A stretch of 64,000 nucleotides of DNA from the NCBI GenBank assembly GCA_020746835.1, contig JAGPNK010000006.1:310001-374000 (forward strand), in the 5' to 3' direction. Every line of letters starts with the position of its first letter. Position 1 is the first letter of the stretch. The stretch is from Stachybotrys elegans. Lineage: Eukaryota; Ascomycota; Sordariomycetes; Hypocreales; Stachybotryaceae. The translations under genes were made by a program, and so were the position numbers. Below are positions 1-10,670 of the stretch, piece by piece. The notes under the pieces were generated by a model. It did not search any database. It was not told the origin of the DNA and was given only the letters and a program-made list of their open reading frames with translations.

Positions 1-292
1 AAGGCCTGCCGGGGAGACACGAAACGACAGCGACGAGGCTTTCATCGCACAAGCGGTACAGAGCGTGGATCTTGATTAGACAGCGGTTTAAGAGCGAGGG
101 CTTTCAAGTGCAAGAATTCGTCATTATAGAGCTAGATGCTTAAAGATACCACTCATATCGAACAACAACCCAGGCGCCATATTCCCTCCAAACTCGCCGC
201 CGAAGTCCCATTATACACGTCTTCCCGGTTTTTCTTCTTCTTCTTCTTCTTCTTCTTTTCTCCTACCGTCACACGCACTAATCTTTGTTCTG
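1..292 (+). other. Window edge; possible C-terminal end of a truncated upstream gene (2-79)
   Basis: Reading from base 2 there is an open frame of 25 codons ending in TAG at 77-79, with an ordinary acidic/polar composition that ends VQSVDLD. It could be the last codons of a gene that begins outside the window, but the stretch is too short to assign to any family and the other two frames are also open for a while. The rest up to 292 is the 3' flank of the minus-strand hemerythrin-like gene and includes a TTC microsatellite. Low confidence in any coding call. Confidence 0.2.
231..257. repeat. (TTC)n microsatellite
   Basis: About eight tandem TTC triplets run from roughly 231 to 257. They lie just downstream of the stop codon of the minus-strand hemerythrin-like gene, so in its transcript this would be a GAA-rich stretch of the 3' UTR. 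Confidence 0.9.
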
Positions 293-1207
293 TTACTCGT
301 CCGTCGCGGCATACAGTCGCTGCAAATTGCCGTGGCGGTCGCAGGAGCCAAACTTCCACCAGTCACGGTGAAGCCAATACGTGATGTTACGCACTACCGT
401 GAGAATTCTCTGGCCCTCTTTGGGTGGGACCTTTTCCCGCCATATGCCGTCCTCGTAATTCATGTCGAGGTTGACGGCTACAAATGGCAGGCCGGCGGTC
501 AAGCCCATGGATTTCTGTTTCATGGTAAGAAGGTAAATCAGGAGTACATGTGTGCAGGCGGTGGGCTTACCATGGCTTTCTTACTCTCCTCTGCGAACAG
601 AGGCACCAAGTGTGCCATCCTCTCCTGGCCGTATTTCTCCAGCCCTAGAATGGTCCCGATTTCGGCATTGAGATGTTCTTTCAGCGCAGGTCCGAAGTCG
701 TTAATCATCCTAACCACCTTGCCCCCGTCGAACACATCCCGATGTTGGCAGCATGCCTCGACGTACTTCCCAAAGGCTTCGAGCGGGCCAGTGAACGCCT
801 TGTGCTGCTCAATGTTGATATCCATGATGCCCGCCTCGCCGGCGGCCTTCTCAATGGCGGGGAAGAACTCGGCCTCCTCGCCGCGGTGGTGGATGTCGAT
901 GGCGCGGCACCACTGATGCATATAGTTGACGAAGGAGAGGGTGTCGGCCGATTGGATGTGCGGTGCCTGGAGGTATATGGAGTTGAGACCGCGGAATATG
1001 AGGTTATGGATTAGAGCCATCTCCGAGGCCATATCGTGAAAGATGGTGGGCTACGAGGTGATCAGCGGAGGACACATGGCTGGGCAGGAGGAGGGGATTG
1101 ACATGGGTTTCTGGATTGAGCTGGAAGACAGGCGTCTTGATGAGGGTGAAGGGGTGGTCGGCATAGACGTTGGCCCTCGGCCGCTTCTGAGGGAAACAAT
1201 TCGTCAT
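293..1207 (-). CDS. Hemerythrin-like HHE cation-binding domain protein (3 exons)
   Basis: Predicted 268-residue soluble protein with one hemerythrin-type four-helix bundle that would bind a di-iron (oxo) centre; the biological role of fungal HHE proteins is largely unknown. Exons, in transcript order: 1207-1103, 1050-571, 514-293. Intron 1 (1051-1102) starts GTCAAT and has a CTGAT branch site; intron 2 (515-570) starts GTAAGC. Splicing keeps one frame throughout. Candidate metal ligands are spaced as in the family: His50, the HHRGEE block at 89-94, His118 in NIEQH, and His161/Glu165 in KEHLNAE. No signal peptide or membrane helix is seen. The last exon (74 codons with stop) is Trp-rich (YWLHRDWWKF) and lies outside the bundle. 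The gene diverges from tRNA-Ala and fumarylacetoacetase. The start at 1207 is the first ATG in frame; initiation at the MASEM methionine (residue 42) in exon 2 is the alternative. Confidence 0.85.
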
Positions 1208-2149
1208 GGTGACGGCTGGCTCTGGATATCACTTTGTCACACGCTCGAGAGGTAGAGGCAGACAGATGAGAGTGCAGATGCAAGAACGACTACCAAGGCG
1301 GACGACATTCGATCAAACTACCTGCACCGAGCTATATACCCAACATTGGACACATCTCATGACCTTGCACGCGCATACACTTAGTAGCTCGAAACTGGTC
1401 CAGGCCATTTGATCAAGCTTATCAGAGTGGAAAGCAGGAAAAGAAAGAAGCAAACGGCGTGTGGCGTCAAGCAACTCGCTGAGCTGATCCCTTAGCCACC
1501 ACCGTTTCGCGCAACGGCTCCCAAAGCTTGTTGTCGCCGGCCGTGCTCGACTTATACCTATCCAATGGCAGGGCGAGAAAATGCATTTGCTCTTCTACGA
1601 TCGGCCATCTCTCTCTTTATCTGGTGGCTGGCCCAACACCCAAGCGTCAGCACTACTTCTTCTCTCCAAGCCACTTTGCTGCCTGGCTTCTTGGAGACCG
1701 AGAAGGGGGGGCGCTGGTGATTTTTGTTTACGAATGGTGTGAGATACGGGGTTTAGGAGCTTGGAGGGCAGTGCTGGGCTGGAATGCGCTTGTGAATACC
1801 ATGCTACGGGTTGGTGGGCGGAGAAGACTGCCTCCAATTCCAAGTGACGGGCGAGGAGCTACTTCAAGCCAGCCCTTGATCTCTACTTGCCTAGACCATG
1901 AAGGCGCTCAATGCAGCATGCCGCCTTGTCCTAACTCTCATACTATCCGGTTCGTCACGACGTAGGCCGCACCTCGGCATGTTGTTCAAAGTAATGGAGT
2001 TAACCCAAGGTGTGGAGACTAGCTGGGCTCGATCCGGACCCTGAGGGTTCTGGCGAGGTCCCGCCCTGGCCCTGATCGAAAATCTCACGATGGTGGGAGC
2101 GCGAGTGGCTCTTGAGGCTCATTGGCTTGGCCCACAATCAACTATCCAG
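1208..2149. promoter_or_regulatory. Intergenic region upstream of the hemerythrin-like gene
   Basis: Nothing here resembles a known protein. The longest frame on the plus strand (1528-1965, 145 codons) has no domain-like pattern and no splice signals leading into a neighbour. The region should contain the minus-strand promoter of the hemerythrin-like gene, and further right the external flank of tRNA-Ala. Confidence 0.5.
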
Positions 2150-2257
2150 GGGCGCATGGTTTAGTGGTATAACACTCCCTTAGCATGTTTCCGACAGCTG
2201 GATCATTTCTGATCGTAAATATGGGAGAGGTCTGGGGTTCGATTCCCCATGTGTCCA
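2150..2257 (+). tRNA. tRNA-Ala (anticodon AGC) with 36-nt intron
   Basis: Complete cloverleaf. The 7-bp acceptor stem pairs 2150-2156 with 2250-2256 (two G-U pairs), followed by discriminator A2257. T8 and G9 precede a D arm with AGTGGTA loop. The anticodon stem pairs CTCCC (2175-2179) with GGGAG (2223-2227); the loop reads TTAGCA | intron | T, so the anticodon is AGC at 2182-2184. The intron, about 2186-2221, sits at the canonical 37/38 position. The T arm is TGGGG-TTCGATT-CCCCA (2233-2249). The internal A box (TGGTTTAGTGG) and B box (GGTTCGATTCC) are intact, and a TTTTT at 2276-2280 is the likely RNA polymerase III terminator. The mature tRNA is 72 nt before CCA addition. Confidence 0.95.
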
Positions 2258-2521
2258 ACAGTGTCCAAGGTTCTCTTTTTGCTGTTGTCGTGAGCAGGTT
2301 GTGGTTGTGCTCTCAAGACTTTTTTCTTGTCAAAGCGTGCTTTTTGGTGTTGTTCGGTCTTCGGCTTCTGTCGGCATGTTGGAGGGGCTCAGTTCCGCAC
2401 TTCGGCTGTTTGGCTTCCAACCATTGCCGTTCATTTCTCCCTCGTCCGTACAAGAGGCTGCCATTAGAGCGACATGACATTGCTTCGATAAACAAATTTA
2501 CCGTACGGAGAAATCGAGAAC

Positions 2522-3899
2522 ATGGCCAACGGCATGATTGAGAGCTGGATTCCTCTGGATGGAGACGGCGACTTCTCCATCCAAAACCTGCCCTATGGCG
2601 TCTTCTCCGACGCTGCGGACCCGACGCCGCGCTGTGGTGTGAGGATTGGAGATTTTGTCTTGGATCTCAAGGCCTTGAGCAGCAGTGCTGCCGTGGCCGA
2701 GTCTCTTTCGTCGCTTCATTCTTGCGCAGCGCTGTTTGCGCAGCCGTATCTCAACGGCTTTGCGGCAGCGGGGCGGACCGTACATCGCAATGTCCGACGG
2801 GATCTCCAGCGTATTCTGGATGCTAAGACGGACCTGCCGCAGGTGCTCGAAAAGAACGAGGTGCTTCGACAACAGGCGCTCGTGCCGGTGGCAAAGGTCG
2901 TCATGCAGCTGCCGGTGCAGATTGGTGATTATACCGATTTCTACGCGGGTTACCACCACGCCTACAATGTGGGCGTGCTCTTCCGAGGCCCCGAAAACGC
3001 CTTGCAGCCCAACTACACACATCTTCCCGTAGGATATCACGGGCGAAGCTCCAGCATCATGGTGTCCGGAGGCTCCATCAAGAGACCATGGGGTCAGATT
3101 CTGCCGAGCCCAGGGGCTGCGCCGATAACATCGCCCAGCCGCAAGATGGATTTCGAGCTGGAGCTAGGATGCATCATCGGTTCGCCAAACGCGCTGGGCG
3201 AGCCTGTAGACGTGAACCGCGCTGAGGAGCACATCTTCGGCTACGTGTTGCTCAACGACTGGAGTGCGCGGGACATTCAGGCATGGGAGTACGTGCCGCT
3301 GGGGCCGTTCAACGGCAAGAACTTCGGCTCAACAATAAGCCCGTGGGTGGTGACAACGGATGCTCTGGAGCCGTTCCGGACCGAGCCGTTGGCCAACGAG
3401 ACTGCTTTGCAAGATTACCTGCAGGAGGCACAGAAGAGCGTGTTTGACATAACACTCTCGGTTAGCATCCAAGGTGCGTGTGGCTGTGTGTGACGATGGG
3501 GATGAAGGCAGTGACTAATTGCAACGCAACCATGCACCCGCAGGAGACGACGATGCTCAGCCAACGACGATAAGCACAACATCTTCGAAAAACCTGTTGT
3601 GGTCGTTTCCGCAGATGATCGCCCACCACACCCTCGGCGGGTGCCCCCTGCAGCCGGGCGACATGCTGGGCTCCGGGACCATTAGCGGCACGGAGACAGA
3701 TGAGCGCGGCAGTCTGCTAGAGATGACAGAGGGTGGGAAGCAGGATGTCAAGCTTACAGGCGGGGGCGGGACAAGCAGGAGCATGCGGTTCCTCCAAGAT
3801 GGCGATTCGGTTACCCTGATGGGCCGCTGCGAGCGCGAGGGGCTGAGAATTGGGTTCGGATGCTGTCACGGTAGGCTCTTGGCTGCGAGCGAGCGATGA
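2522..3899 (+). CDS. fahA: Fumarylacetoacetase (2 exons)
   Basis: Hydrolyses 4-fumarylacetoacetate to fumarate and acetoacetate, the final cytosolic step of phenylalanine/tyrosine/homogentisate catabolism. Exons 2522-3473 and 3544-3899 give 435 residues, close to the usual length of about 420-435. The intron (3474-3543, GTGCGT...CAG) splits a Gly codon. The N-terminal SH3-like domain covers about residues 1-120, followed by the C-terminal FAH hydrolase fold. Residues matching the mouse enzyme are present with a constant +13 offset: DYTDFY with Asp139 (Ca ligand) and His146 (catalytic), FELELG with Glu212/Glu214, NDWSARDIQ with Asp246, GPFNGKNFG with Lys266, then LGSGTISG near the C-terminus. 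The start ATG has a good context (GAACATGG). None of the usual catabolic partners (homogentisate dioxygenase, maleylacetoacetate isomerase) lies nearby, so the gene is not in a tyrosine-degradation cluster here. Confidence 0.95.
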
Positions 3900-5669
3900 T
3901 AAGAGTCGACCTAAGCTCGGGGGGGACTTGACCTGTTTCAGGAGGGTTGATAGGATGGGATGGCATAGGGTTGCAGTATGACGCCACGTGAATGCCACAT
4001 GGTGCTTCTCGACCGTTGGTTGCTTGGCTGAGACAAAGTTACCTACAATCAGCTGACGGAGATGTATATCATGGCAACATGGCCTGATTATAACGGTCCC
4101 TGGCGAACTGTGTTCAGCATGGAGCATGTTGATCACTCCGTGTTGGAATGAATAATGAATTATGTGCCGGTGTCTCGCCTTGATAAGCAGCCTCGGACAA
4201 GCAATGCCACTCAACTGACTCGCGAGCCCGGCGGGAAGAGAGACTGGCCTGATGTGGAAAGGATGAGCTTGGCGTGCAGCATGCAATGTATCCGTAAATG
4301 TACCTACCTACCTCATGTGCGAGTAATAAAGAGGCATGCGATGGGTGGCGTGGACATGATAGCCATAGCACGGATATAGTTTGAGCGGATGCTGGTTCGT
4401 CAACGACTCCGGGCGAGACCAATAGGGCGCCGGAGAAAAAGCCACAGCAAGATGGGTGGCATTTCAGCTCGAGTGGGTTCTCGACAACACGAGGCGACGA
4501 TACGACTTCGCTTATGACTTGAAAAGAGACATCCCTGGCGCTATGTCATGGTGCGGTTAGCAGAGTAATTTCATGCGTGCTTAACGGGCAAAGTACGGAG
4601 TCCAGGGCCAGGGTTTCTTCTTTGCTTGCCTCTTTCCGTGACTGCTGCAGCTGGCACAGGGAGAAGGAAGTGGGGAGGAGCACCTTCCCTTCCGCACGGC
4701 AGGGAATTTAATTCCCTTTTCGTTGATTATATCCCGTATCCCGACAGGCCACTGACGGATTTGACAGGCAAAAGACTCAGTCACATTAAGATTGCCCATG
4801 CTCGACATCTTGGCGGCGGACGGCAATCACTTCATAATTACCAGATCCAGGCAACCTGCCTGTCCACTTCGGCTCAATCCCCAGTCCCCGTCCGGTCCAT
4901 AATAATTCGATCCAGTTCCAGCCGCCCAGGTACGCAAAAGCTCCCGCCGATGACATTTGTCATAGCTCCCACGCCCGCATCTCCATCTCCGTACCTATCA
5001 TACCTCATGGCCGTATTACGGCATGATGCTTCACGTGGCCCCCCTGCCCGCCCGCCCGCTGACAGGTCCCGTCGTCTGATGCCATGACAGCCATGCCCAT
5101 CCATGAAGCCCATGGAGCCCATGGAGCACTGGGAATCGGATGGAGAATGAGGAATGGATACCCGTGGATTTAGCCCATAACATCCCAATAGCCCATGGCA
5201 GTCAGCGAGAGAGAGCGCGCGCTGACGACCGGCGGGAATACAGGACCCATGGACGACGGGCTGAGCAAGAGCCCGGAAGCACCAGCAGCACCAACTTTCA
5301 GCGGCCGGCGGCGACCAGACGAAACGCGCTGAGGTAGCAACGGGGTGGCATAATAAACGGCCAACCGATAATAGTAAAACTCAGCGCGACCCGGCGACGG
5401 CGTCGGCTGAAGCTTCCACCAACCCAACGCACTGCCCAAGGCGAGGACTAGAAGCAAAAGCCACGAGCTTTTTAGCCTTTCGTCAGAGCTCCAGCTGCGG
5501 GCCAGAGCCAGCCCAGCGCCAGAGAGGTTGTTAGAGCTCTCCCCCCCAGCTTTGTGCCTTGCGCCCTTGCTGTTGTGCCTTGCGCCCTTGCTGTTGTGCC
5601 TTGCGCTTCTGCTTCTTTCCGCGCCACCCGTTTCCATCCCCAATAAACAAACACTTCCCATCTCCTGCT
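3900..5669 (+). promoter_or_regulatory. Intergenic region and likely long leader of the Zn2Cys6 gene
   Basis: About 1.8 kb without a convincing gene. The left part is the 3' flank of fumarylacetoacetase. From about 4560 the sequence takes on the look of a fungal promoter and 5' leader, with a minisatellite at 5552-5614 and a CT-rich stretch just before the ATG at 5670. Frames on the minus strand across the minisatellite are repetitive and not credible. Confidence 0.5.
5552..5614. repeat. 21-bp minisatellite, three units
   Basis: Two identical 21-bp units (5552-5572 and 5573-5593, TTGTGCCTTGCGCCCTTGCTG-type) are followed by a third that diverges at its end (5594-5614). They end 55 bp before the ATG of the Zn2Cys6 regulator, so they are probably transcribed as part of its 5' leader. 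Confidence 0.9.
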
Positions 5670-8468
5670 ATGGAGCATCTCAACACGCAGGCAGCCGATC
5701 TGCGCTACCTCTCCGAGGCACCCGTCACCGTCGACTCGGCTGTCTACGATGATGAAGATACCTCGCCTACCAATGCCAATGCCCACGTTGGCGGAGGCCG
5801 CACCGGCAGCATCAGCCAGAGCAAGCCCCAAGGGAGCCCTGGTTCCGCTTCCGCCTCCCACGGAGACAATTCCGCGGCGTCCAATGCCAACAAGAGGAAG
5901 TCCATCGACGACGGATCCGGTTCAGTGAAGCAGACGAGGAGCAAGAGAAACAGAGTGAGTCTCCAACCTGCCCTGCACTTCCCTTCCCCTCGGATCACGG
6001 CCACAACTCGGCCTTACTCCTCCTCCCCCAGTAATCATGCCTACATGATGCCTCTTCCCCACGATCTACCGACGCATGGCTGACATGCGCACAGTACATC
6101 TCCATAGCCTGGTAGGTTATTCATGTTATTATTGGAGTTTTTTTTGTTTTGTACACTCCTATCCCCGTCCCAGTCTCCTTGCGCTCCCCCGCGGCGCACC
6201 ACTGACTCGGCTCCGACCACGGGCTCAACCAACCTCCCAACCTCCCTGGCGGACCCGAAGCTCGACGTCGAACCGCCCGTATCGTAGGAATTGGCTTGGC
6301 TGACGCTCCGCTTCTGTGTAGCAATGAATGTAAACGACGCAAGATCAAATGCAATGGAGAGACGCCGTGCCAACGATGTGGCAATCTCAACTTGGCATGT
6401 CTTTACGCCGCCAATTGCTGTTCCAGCAGCTTCAAGGATTCAGACGAGTACAAGCAGGTGACGGATCAGATCCATCGCCTCCATGAAGAGGTCGGCATCC
6501 TCTCTCAAGCCGTACGGTCCCTGCAGCAGTCCGATCAGTCCCGCCTGCCAGGCGATCGTCCCTTTAGTGGTACCATGTCTGCCATGGCCCCCTCTCCCTC
6601 CCAGAGCAGCCCGTCTCTCCAAAGAGTAGACTCCCAGCCCATGGCTTCTCAGTTCAGAGGCCGCACGAGCGCAGCATTCAATCTTAACGTTGCCAATTCA
6701 ACCATCACCACCATGGGGTACAAGGTGGCCAACGACGGCGATGAGAACGGTCAAGGAAGCGATGAGGCCGACGTGCAGGTTGCATCAGAATCACACGACC
6801 CTCTTCTTGACTTCGACAAGGATGAGATGGTAAGGCTGTGTCGGCTGCACGAGGAGGAGATTGGCATCATGTATCCCGTCATTGGCATACAGACTGTCAT
6901 TGCCCATGCCAAAAATCTTGCCTCGTATCTCTCCACGGTTCGAAATCAGCGGCCGCTCAAATCCATCAACGACGAGAAAACCCTCCAGCTGAAAATGGTC
7001 ATGTGCTGCGCCCTCGTGGTCGAGGGTCACGGGCAGAGTGACAAGGCGGCACAGCTTTATGCAAGCATGGAGACTGTCGTGAACCGCATGCTCATGTCGG
7101 ATGTGAGCGACGTGTCCAACCTGCCGTTGCTAGCGCTGCTTGCAGGATACCGATTTCTATCCAACGACGAGATCCTTGCCTGGCGCGTCATCGGCCAGGT
7201 CGCTCGCTTGTGTCTAGAGTTGGGCATCCACCAGAGGATGGGTCTCATGGCAATACAAGATGAATCCAAGAGGAAGAATGCCCTCAATAGCTTCTGGACC
7301 GCATATATTCTTGATCGGCGCTGGGCTTTTGGCACAGGCCTGCCCTTTGTCGTACAAGATGCGGACATCGACCCGCACCTGCCCATCCCGGTGAGATTTA
7401 TCGGCGGCATCGAGACGAATGAGTGGGTGTGCTAATAAGATCGATAGGACGAGTATCCCTACCTGACTGCCATGATAAGCTACTCGCGCTTGGGTGCCAA
7501 GGTCTGGAGACAAGTGTCCCACTCTGGTCCAGTCCTGGCGCAGGAGCTTCGTCGGGAAGAAATGGAACGACTCGACGATGAAATCCTCAACTGGTATGAC
7601 ACGGTACCAGAGGATGTCAAGGTGCGCAACTGGGACAAGGAGAAGTTGGTCGTGTCGACCCCTTCATATAACCTTCAGAGACTGCGCATCTGGACATATC
7701 TCCGGCTGAATCAGGTATGTATCCGTGCGTGATACGTTCCTAGAGTTTTGAGCGCTTACAACTTGTTAGATGCGTATATGGCTATATACGCCTTTCCTAC
7801 ACAGCGCTACCAGCATCATGGCCAGCCCAGAGCAAGCACAGCGCGTTGTGGACCTGGCCAAGGACACAATATCATACCTCAGCAACCTCAACAACACCAC
7901 AAATCTGTATAGAAGGGTGCAGGTGTTTTACCACCAGTTCCTTACGTCGGCCATTGCTGTTGTGTTCTTGGCATCTGTGCATGCCCCGGTGCGCTTTAGC
8001 GCTGTCTGTCGTGAGGAGTTTTACATGGCTCTCGAACTGGTGAAAGACCTGTCAGCCAAGAGCTGGGTATCAAAACGCCTGTGGAGGACCATCAGGTCCC
8101 TCAAGGATGTAGCGCCCCGGTTCGGACTCAACGCCGACGATGACCGCCATTCGTCGGCCGCACTGGGCATGATTGGGCTGGCCCGCAGCCATATGGACTC
8201 CTCATCTGCCACTGAGTCGCCCTATCCGAGGTTCTCAGGGCCCCCTGAGCATTCTGCTCAAGAGGTTGTGCCAGAGCATAACGGAGCCATGATCCAGAAC
8301 GAGATGTCGCGCATCTTTGAGGGCTACGTCGGCTTGAATGGGTTTCAATATAATACCAGTCAAACATCGATTGCATCGAGCGTGGACTTGACACCCACTG
8401 ATTCACCGATGGCTCGGTACGATCAAGGAGGCGGCACTGTGTTTCCTCACATGCGTGAGATGTTTTAA
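5670..8468 (+). CDS. Zn(II)2Cys6 transcription factor with fungal-specific TF domain (5 exons)
   Basis: Nuclear DNA-binding regulator; target genes cannot be told from the sequence. Exons 5670-5954, 6095-6111, 6322-7390, 7448-7714 and 7770-8468 give 778 residues. The zinc cluster is complete: Cys101, 104, 111, 117, 120 and 127 (SIACNECKRRKIKC...CQRCGNLNLAC). Its first Cys codon is split between the 17-nt exon 2 and exon 3; exon 2 alone encodes YISIA plus two bases of Cys101. A short coiled-coil-like stretch (about 140-170, HRLHEEVGILSQAVRSL) follows. The middle domain (about 240-560) has the fungal-specific TF fold features: LCRLHEEEIGIMYPVI, ALLAGYRFLSNDEILAWRVIGQVARLCLELGIHQR and a DRRWAFGTGLPFVVQD block. 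The N-terminus is low-complexity and rich in Ser and Asn, with the basic run NKRK...KQTRSKRNR as a likely nuclear localisation signal. The long leader upstream suggests translational or promoter complexity. Confidence 0.9.
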
Positions 8469-9001
8469 AGTCATTGGGCTTTTTCGCGAGGTGTTGGGGC
8501 GTTGCATTATCGGGAGTTTTCTACCTCTGGCTAACTAATTATCCGAGGTACTATTTCGTCTTCTCAGGTTATGATACCTTGCACTCTGTGCAGATTTTCT
8601 TGTTTCGTAGCAGAGAAGATTTGTCAGTATAGAATCAATCTGTTGTATGTATTAACCCAGCTACTGGTTGGATGAACCGACGGTGGAGGCTTCAGCACCA
8701 GTAACCTGCTTGGGTATAAACTGCTTCAATTAACTCATCATGTCGCTTGGATATATACTATGAATCTAACCTGGAGGTGGCTGTCAATCTCTCACATGGG
8801 TGCAAGACGATTTGAGGCCAATCGGCCGACTGATTAGGGCCCGATCCGGGGCAGAGGGGCATGGTCCTATAATTAACAGTGCTGGATCCTCTTCATGATA
8901 CACTCCTACCCACATGTTAGACGTGCGACTCAACAACATACGATATGAGCAGATATCACCATTCCTTGCAATTCCCGAACTAGGCGCATGGAGTCGAAAT
9001 C
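8469..9001. promoter_or_regulatory. Intergenic, 3' flank of C6 factor and promoter of P450
   Basis: No coding potential seen. TA-rich blocks around 8745-8765 (GGATATATACTATG) and 8870 (CTATAATTAAC) could serve as core-promoter elements for the downstream P450 gene, but no binding site is certain. Confidence 0.4.
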
Positions 9002-10555
9002 ATGGCCTCGCAGATGCTCTCCAACCCGGTCCTAGGCCTCATCGGCGCAGCAGCTCTCGCCGCCTCCGTGTCCTACCTCTTCCTTGCGCAGCCACGCATC
9101 ACGCGCTCCGACGGGAAGCCGCTCAAGCCCGCGCCCAACACGCTGCCCCTTGTGGGTAACGGGCTCTTCTTCCTACAGGCGCGGCAGATTCTGCTGGCGT
9201 GGTTCGTGCGGTGCCAGCGGACGGCCGGGCTCGAGACGCTGGCGCTGCGTGTGCCGAGTCTGCCTCCCGGCGCCGTGGTCCACGACCCGCGGATTGTCGA
9301 CTTCATCTTCCGCAATGAGGAGTGCTTCAAGAAGGGCGAGTTTGTCACGGAGCGCATCTTTGACCTCTTTGGCCATGGCATCATCAACGTCGACGGCCCG
9401 CTGTGGCGCGCGCAGCGCAGGGCGGGCACGCATTTCCTCAGCGTGCGCAACCTCCGCGTCCTGACTGACGTGGCGCTCCCGCGGTACCTCGATGACGCGG
9501 TGCGTAGCCTGGAGGCGCGCGCGGATGGGAGCACCGTCGTGGATCTGCAGGCCGTCATGATGGAGCTCACGGCGCAGCTCGTCGGCAAGATGGCCTACGG
9601 CATGGAGATGCACGCCGACGACGACTTCACGGTGGCGTTTGACCGCGCGTCCGGGTACACGGCGGAGCGGTTCCAGAACCCGCTGTGGAAGCTGACCGAG
9701 GTGTTTACGGGCGCGCAGTACCGCACATGCCTGGCGACGGTCAAGTCCTTTGGTCGACGCATCGTGGCCAGCGCGGTGGCGGCTTCTGCGACAGAGGGGG
9801 AGAAGGGAGAAGGAGAAGAGGATGCCGAACTCGACAGTGTGTCAGGCAGCCTGATCAAGTCGCTCATGGCGGCCATCAATGACGAGACGCTCGTGGCGGA
9901 CGCGGCGCTGAATTACCTCTCCGCGGGGCGCGACACGGTAGCACAGGCGTTGACGTGGACGTTCTACATGCTCATGAGGCACGCCGGGGCGGCGGAGAAG
10001 CTGCGCGAGGAGCTGGCGGCCGCTGCTGCTGCTGGCGGTAGTGCGGCGGCGGCAGAAACGGCTGAGCAGCAGCCGCTGCCCTCGCCCGCGAGCCTCCCGT
10101 ACGCCATGGCCGTCTTCTACGAGACGATGCGGCTGTACCCACCCATCCCGCTCGAGATCAAGCAGGCCCAGCAGGCCGTGACGCTGCCGGACGGGACGCA
10201 CCTCCCGCGCCTGTCGGTCGTGCTGTGGTGCACGTGGGCGCTGAACCGGTCGCGCGAGACGTGGGGCGCCGACGCCGACGAGTTCCGCCCGGAGCGGTGG
10301 CTCGGCGATGGTGAGGACGGGTCCGTCGTGTTTGTCGCCCGGGGCGCGGGCGAGTTCCCCGTCTTCAACGGCGGGCCCCGGCTGTGCCTGGGCAAGAAGA
10401 TGGCGGAGCTCGTCGCCGTGCAGGTCCTCGCGCGGCTGGTCCCCGCGTTTGACTTTGCGCCGGCGTATCGGGGCGAGAGGGTTAGTAAGAGCAGCTTGAC
10501 GCTGCCGATGAAGGATGGGTTGCCTGTTTACGTGCGGAGAAGGGGGTCACGGTGA
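9002..10555 (+). CDS. Cytochrome P450, CYP52/CYP86-clan-like (single exon)
   Basis: Haem-thiolate monooxygenase of 517 residues, the usual size, probably ER-anchored by the hydrophobic segment at about residues 8-30 (VLGLIGAAALAASVSYLFL) followed by a Pro-rich hinge (KPAPNTLPLVGNG). P450 hallmarks are all present: I-helix AGRDTV at 308-313, ExxR as ETMR (374-377), PERW near residue 431, and the haem loop FNGGPRLCLG (455-464) with Cys462 as the axial ligand. The FFRNEE/FDLFGHGIINVDGPLWRAQRR region and the FNGGPRLCLGKKMA loop resemble fatty-acid/alkane omega-hydroxylases (CYP52, CYP539 and the plant CYP86 clan). The substrate is inferred only from that resemblance. The gene has very high GC at third codon positions and no introns. 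It converges with the BUD22-like gene, 115 bp from stop to stop. No P450 reductase or other biosynthetic gene is adjacent. Confidence 0.9.
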   Translation: MASQMLSNPVLGLIGAAALAASVSYLFLAQPRITRSDGKPLKPAPNTLPLVGNGLFFLQARQILLAWFVRCQRTAGLETLALRVPSLPPGAVVHDPRIVDFIFRNEECFKKGEFVTERIFDLFGHGIINVDGPLWRAQRRAGTHFLSVRNLRVLTDVALPRYLDDAVRSLEARADGSTVVDLQAVMMELTAQLVGKMAYGMEMHADDDFTVAFDRASGYTAERFQNPLWKLTEVFTGAQYRTCLATVKSFGRRIVASAVAASATEGEKGEGEEDAELDSVSGSLIKSLMAAINDETLVADAALNYLSAGRDTVAQALTWTFYMLMRHAGAAEKLREELAAAAAAGGSAAAAETAEQQPLPSPASLPYAMAVFYETMRLYPPIPLEIKQAQQAVTLPDGTHLPRLSVVLWCTWALNRSRETWGADADEFRPERWLGDGEDGSVVFVARGAGEFPVFNGGPRLCLGKKMAELVAVQVLARLVPAFDFAPAYRGERVSKSSLTLPMKDGLPVYVRRRGSR

Positions 10556-10670
10556 TGTATATGTGTGTTTGTATCCGACGTTGTGATGGGTATATTCATA
10601 TATATGTACGCATAGACATGAGATTTGTACGATGATGATATACTACTCCTAGTGCCATCCTCCCCCCTTT

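Noticed and set aside
332..916. 194-codon plus-strand frame opposite the hemerythrin-like gene
   Set aside because: It is antisense to a protein with clear HHE motifs and consensus introns; its own sequence has no family pattern.
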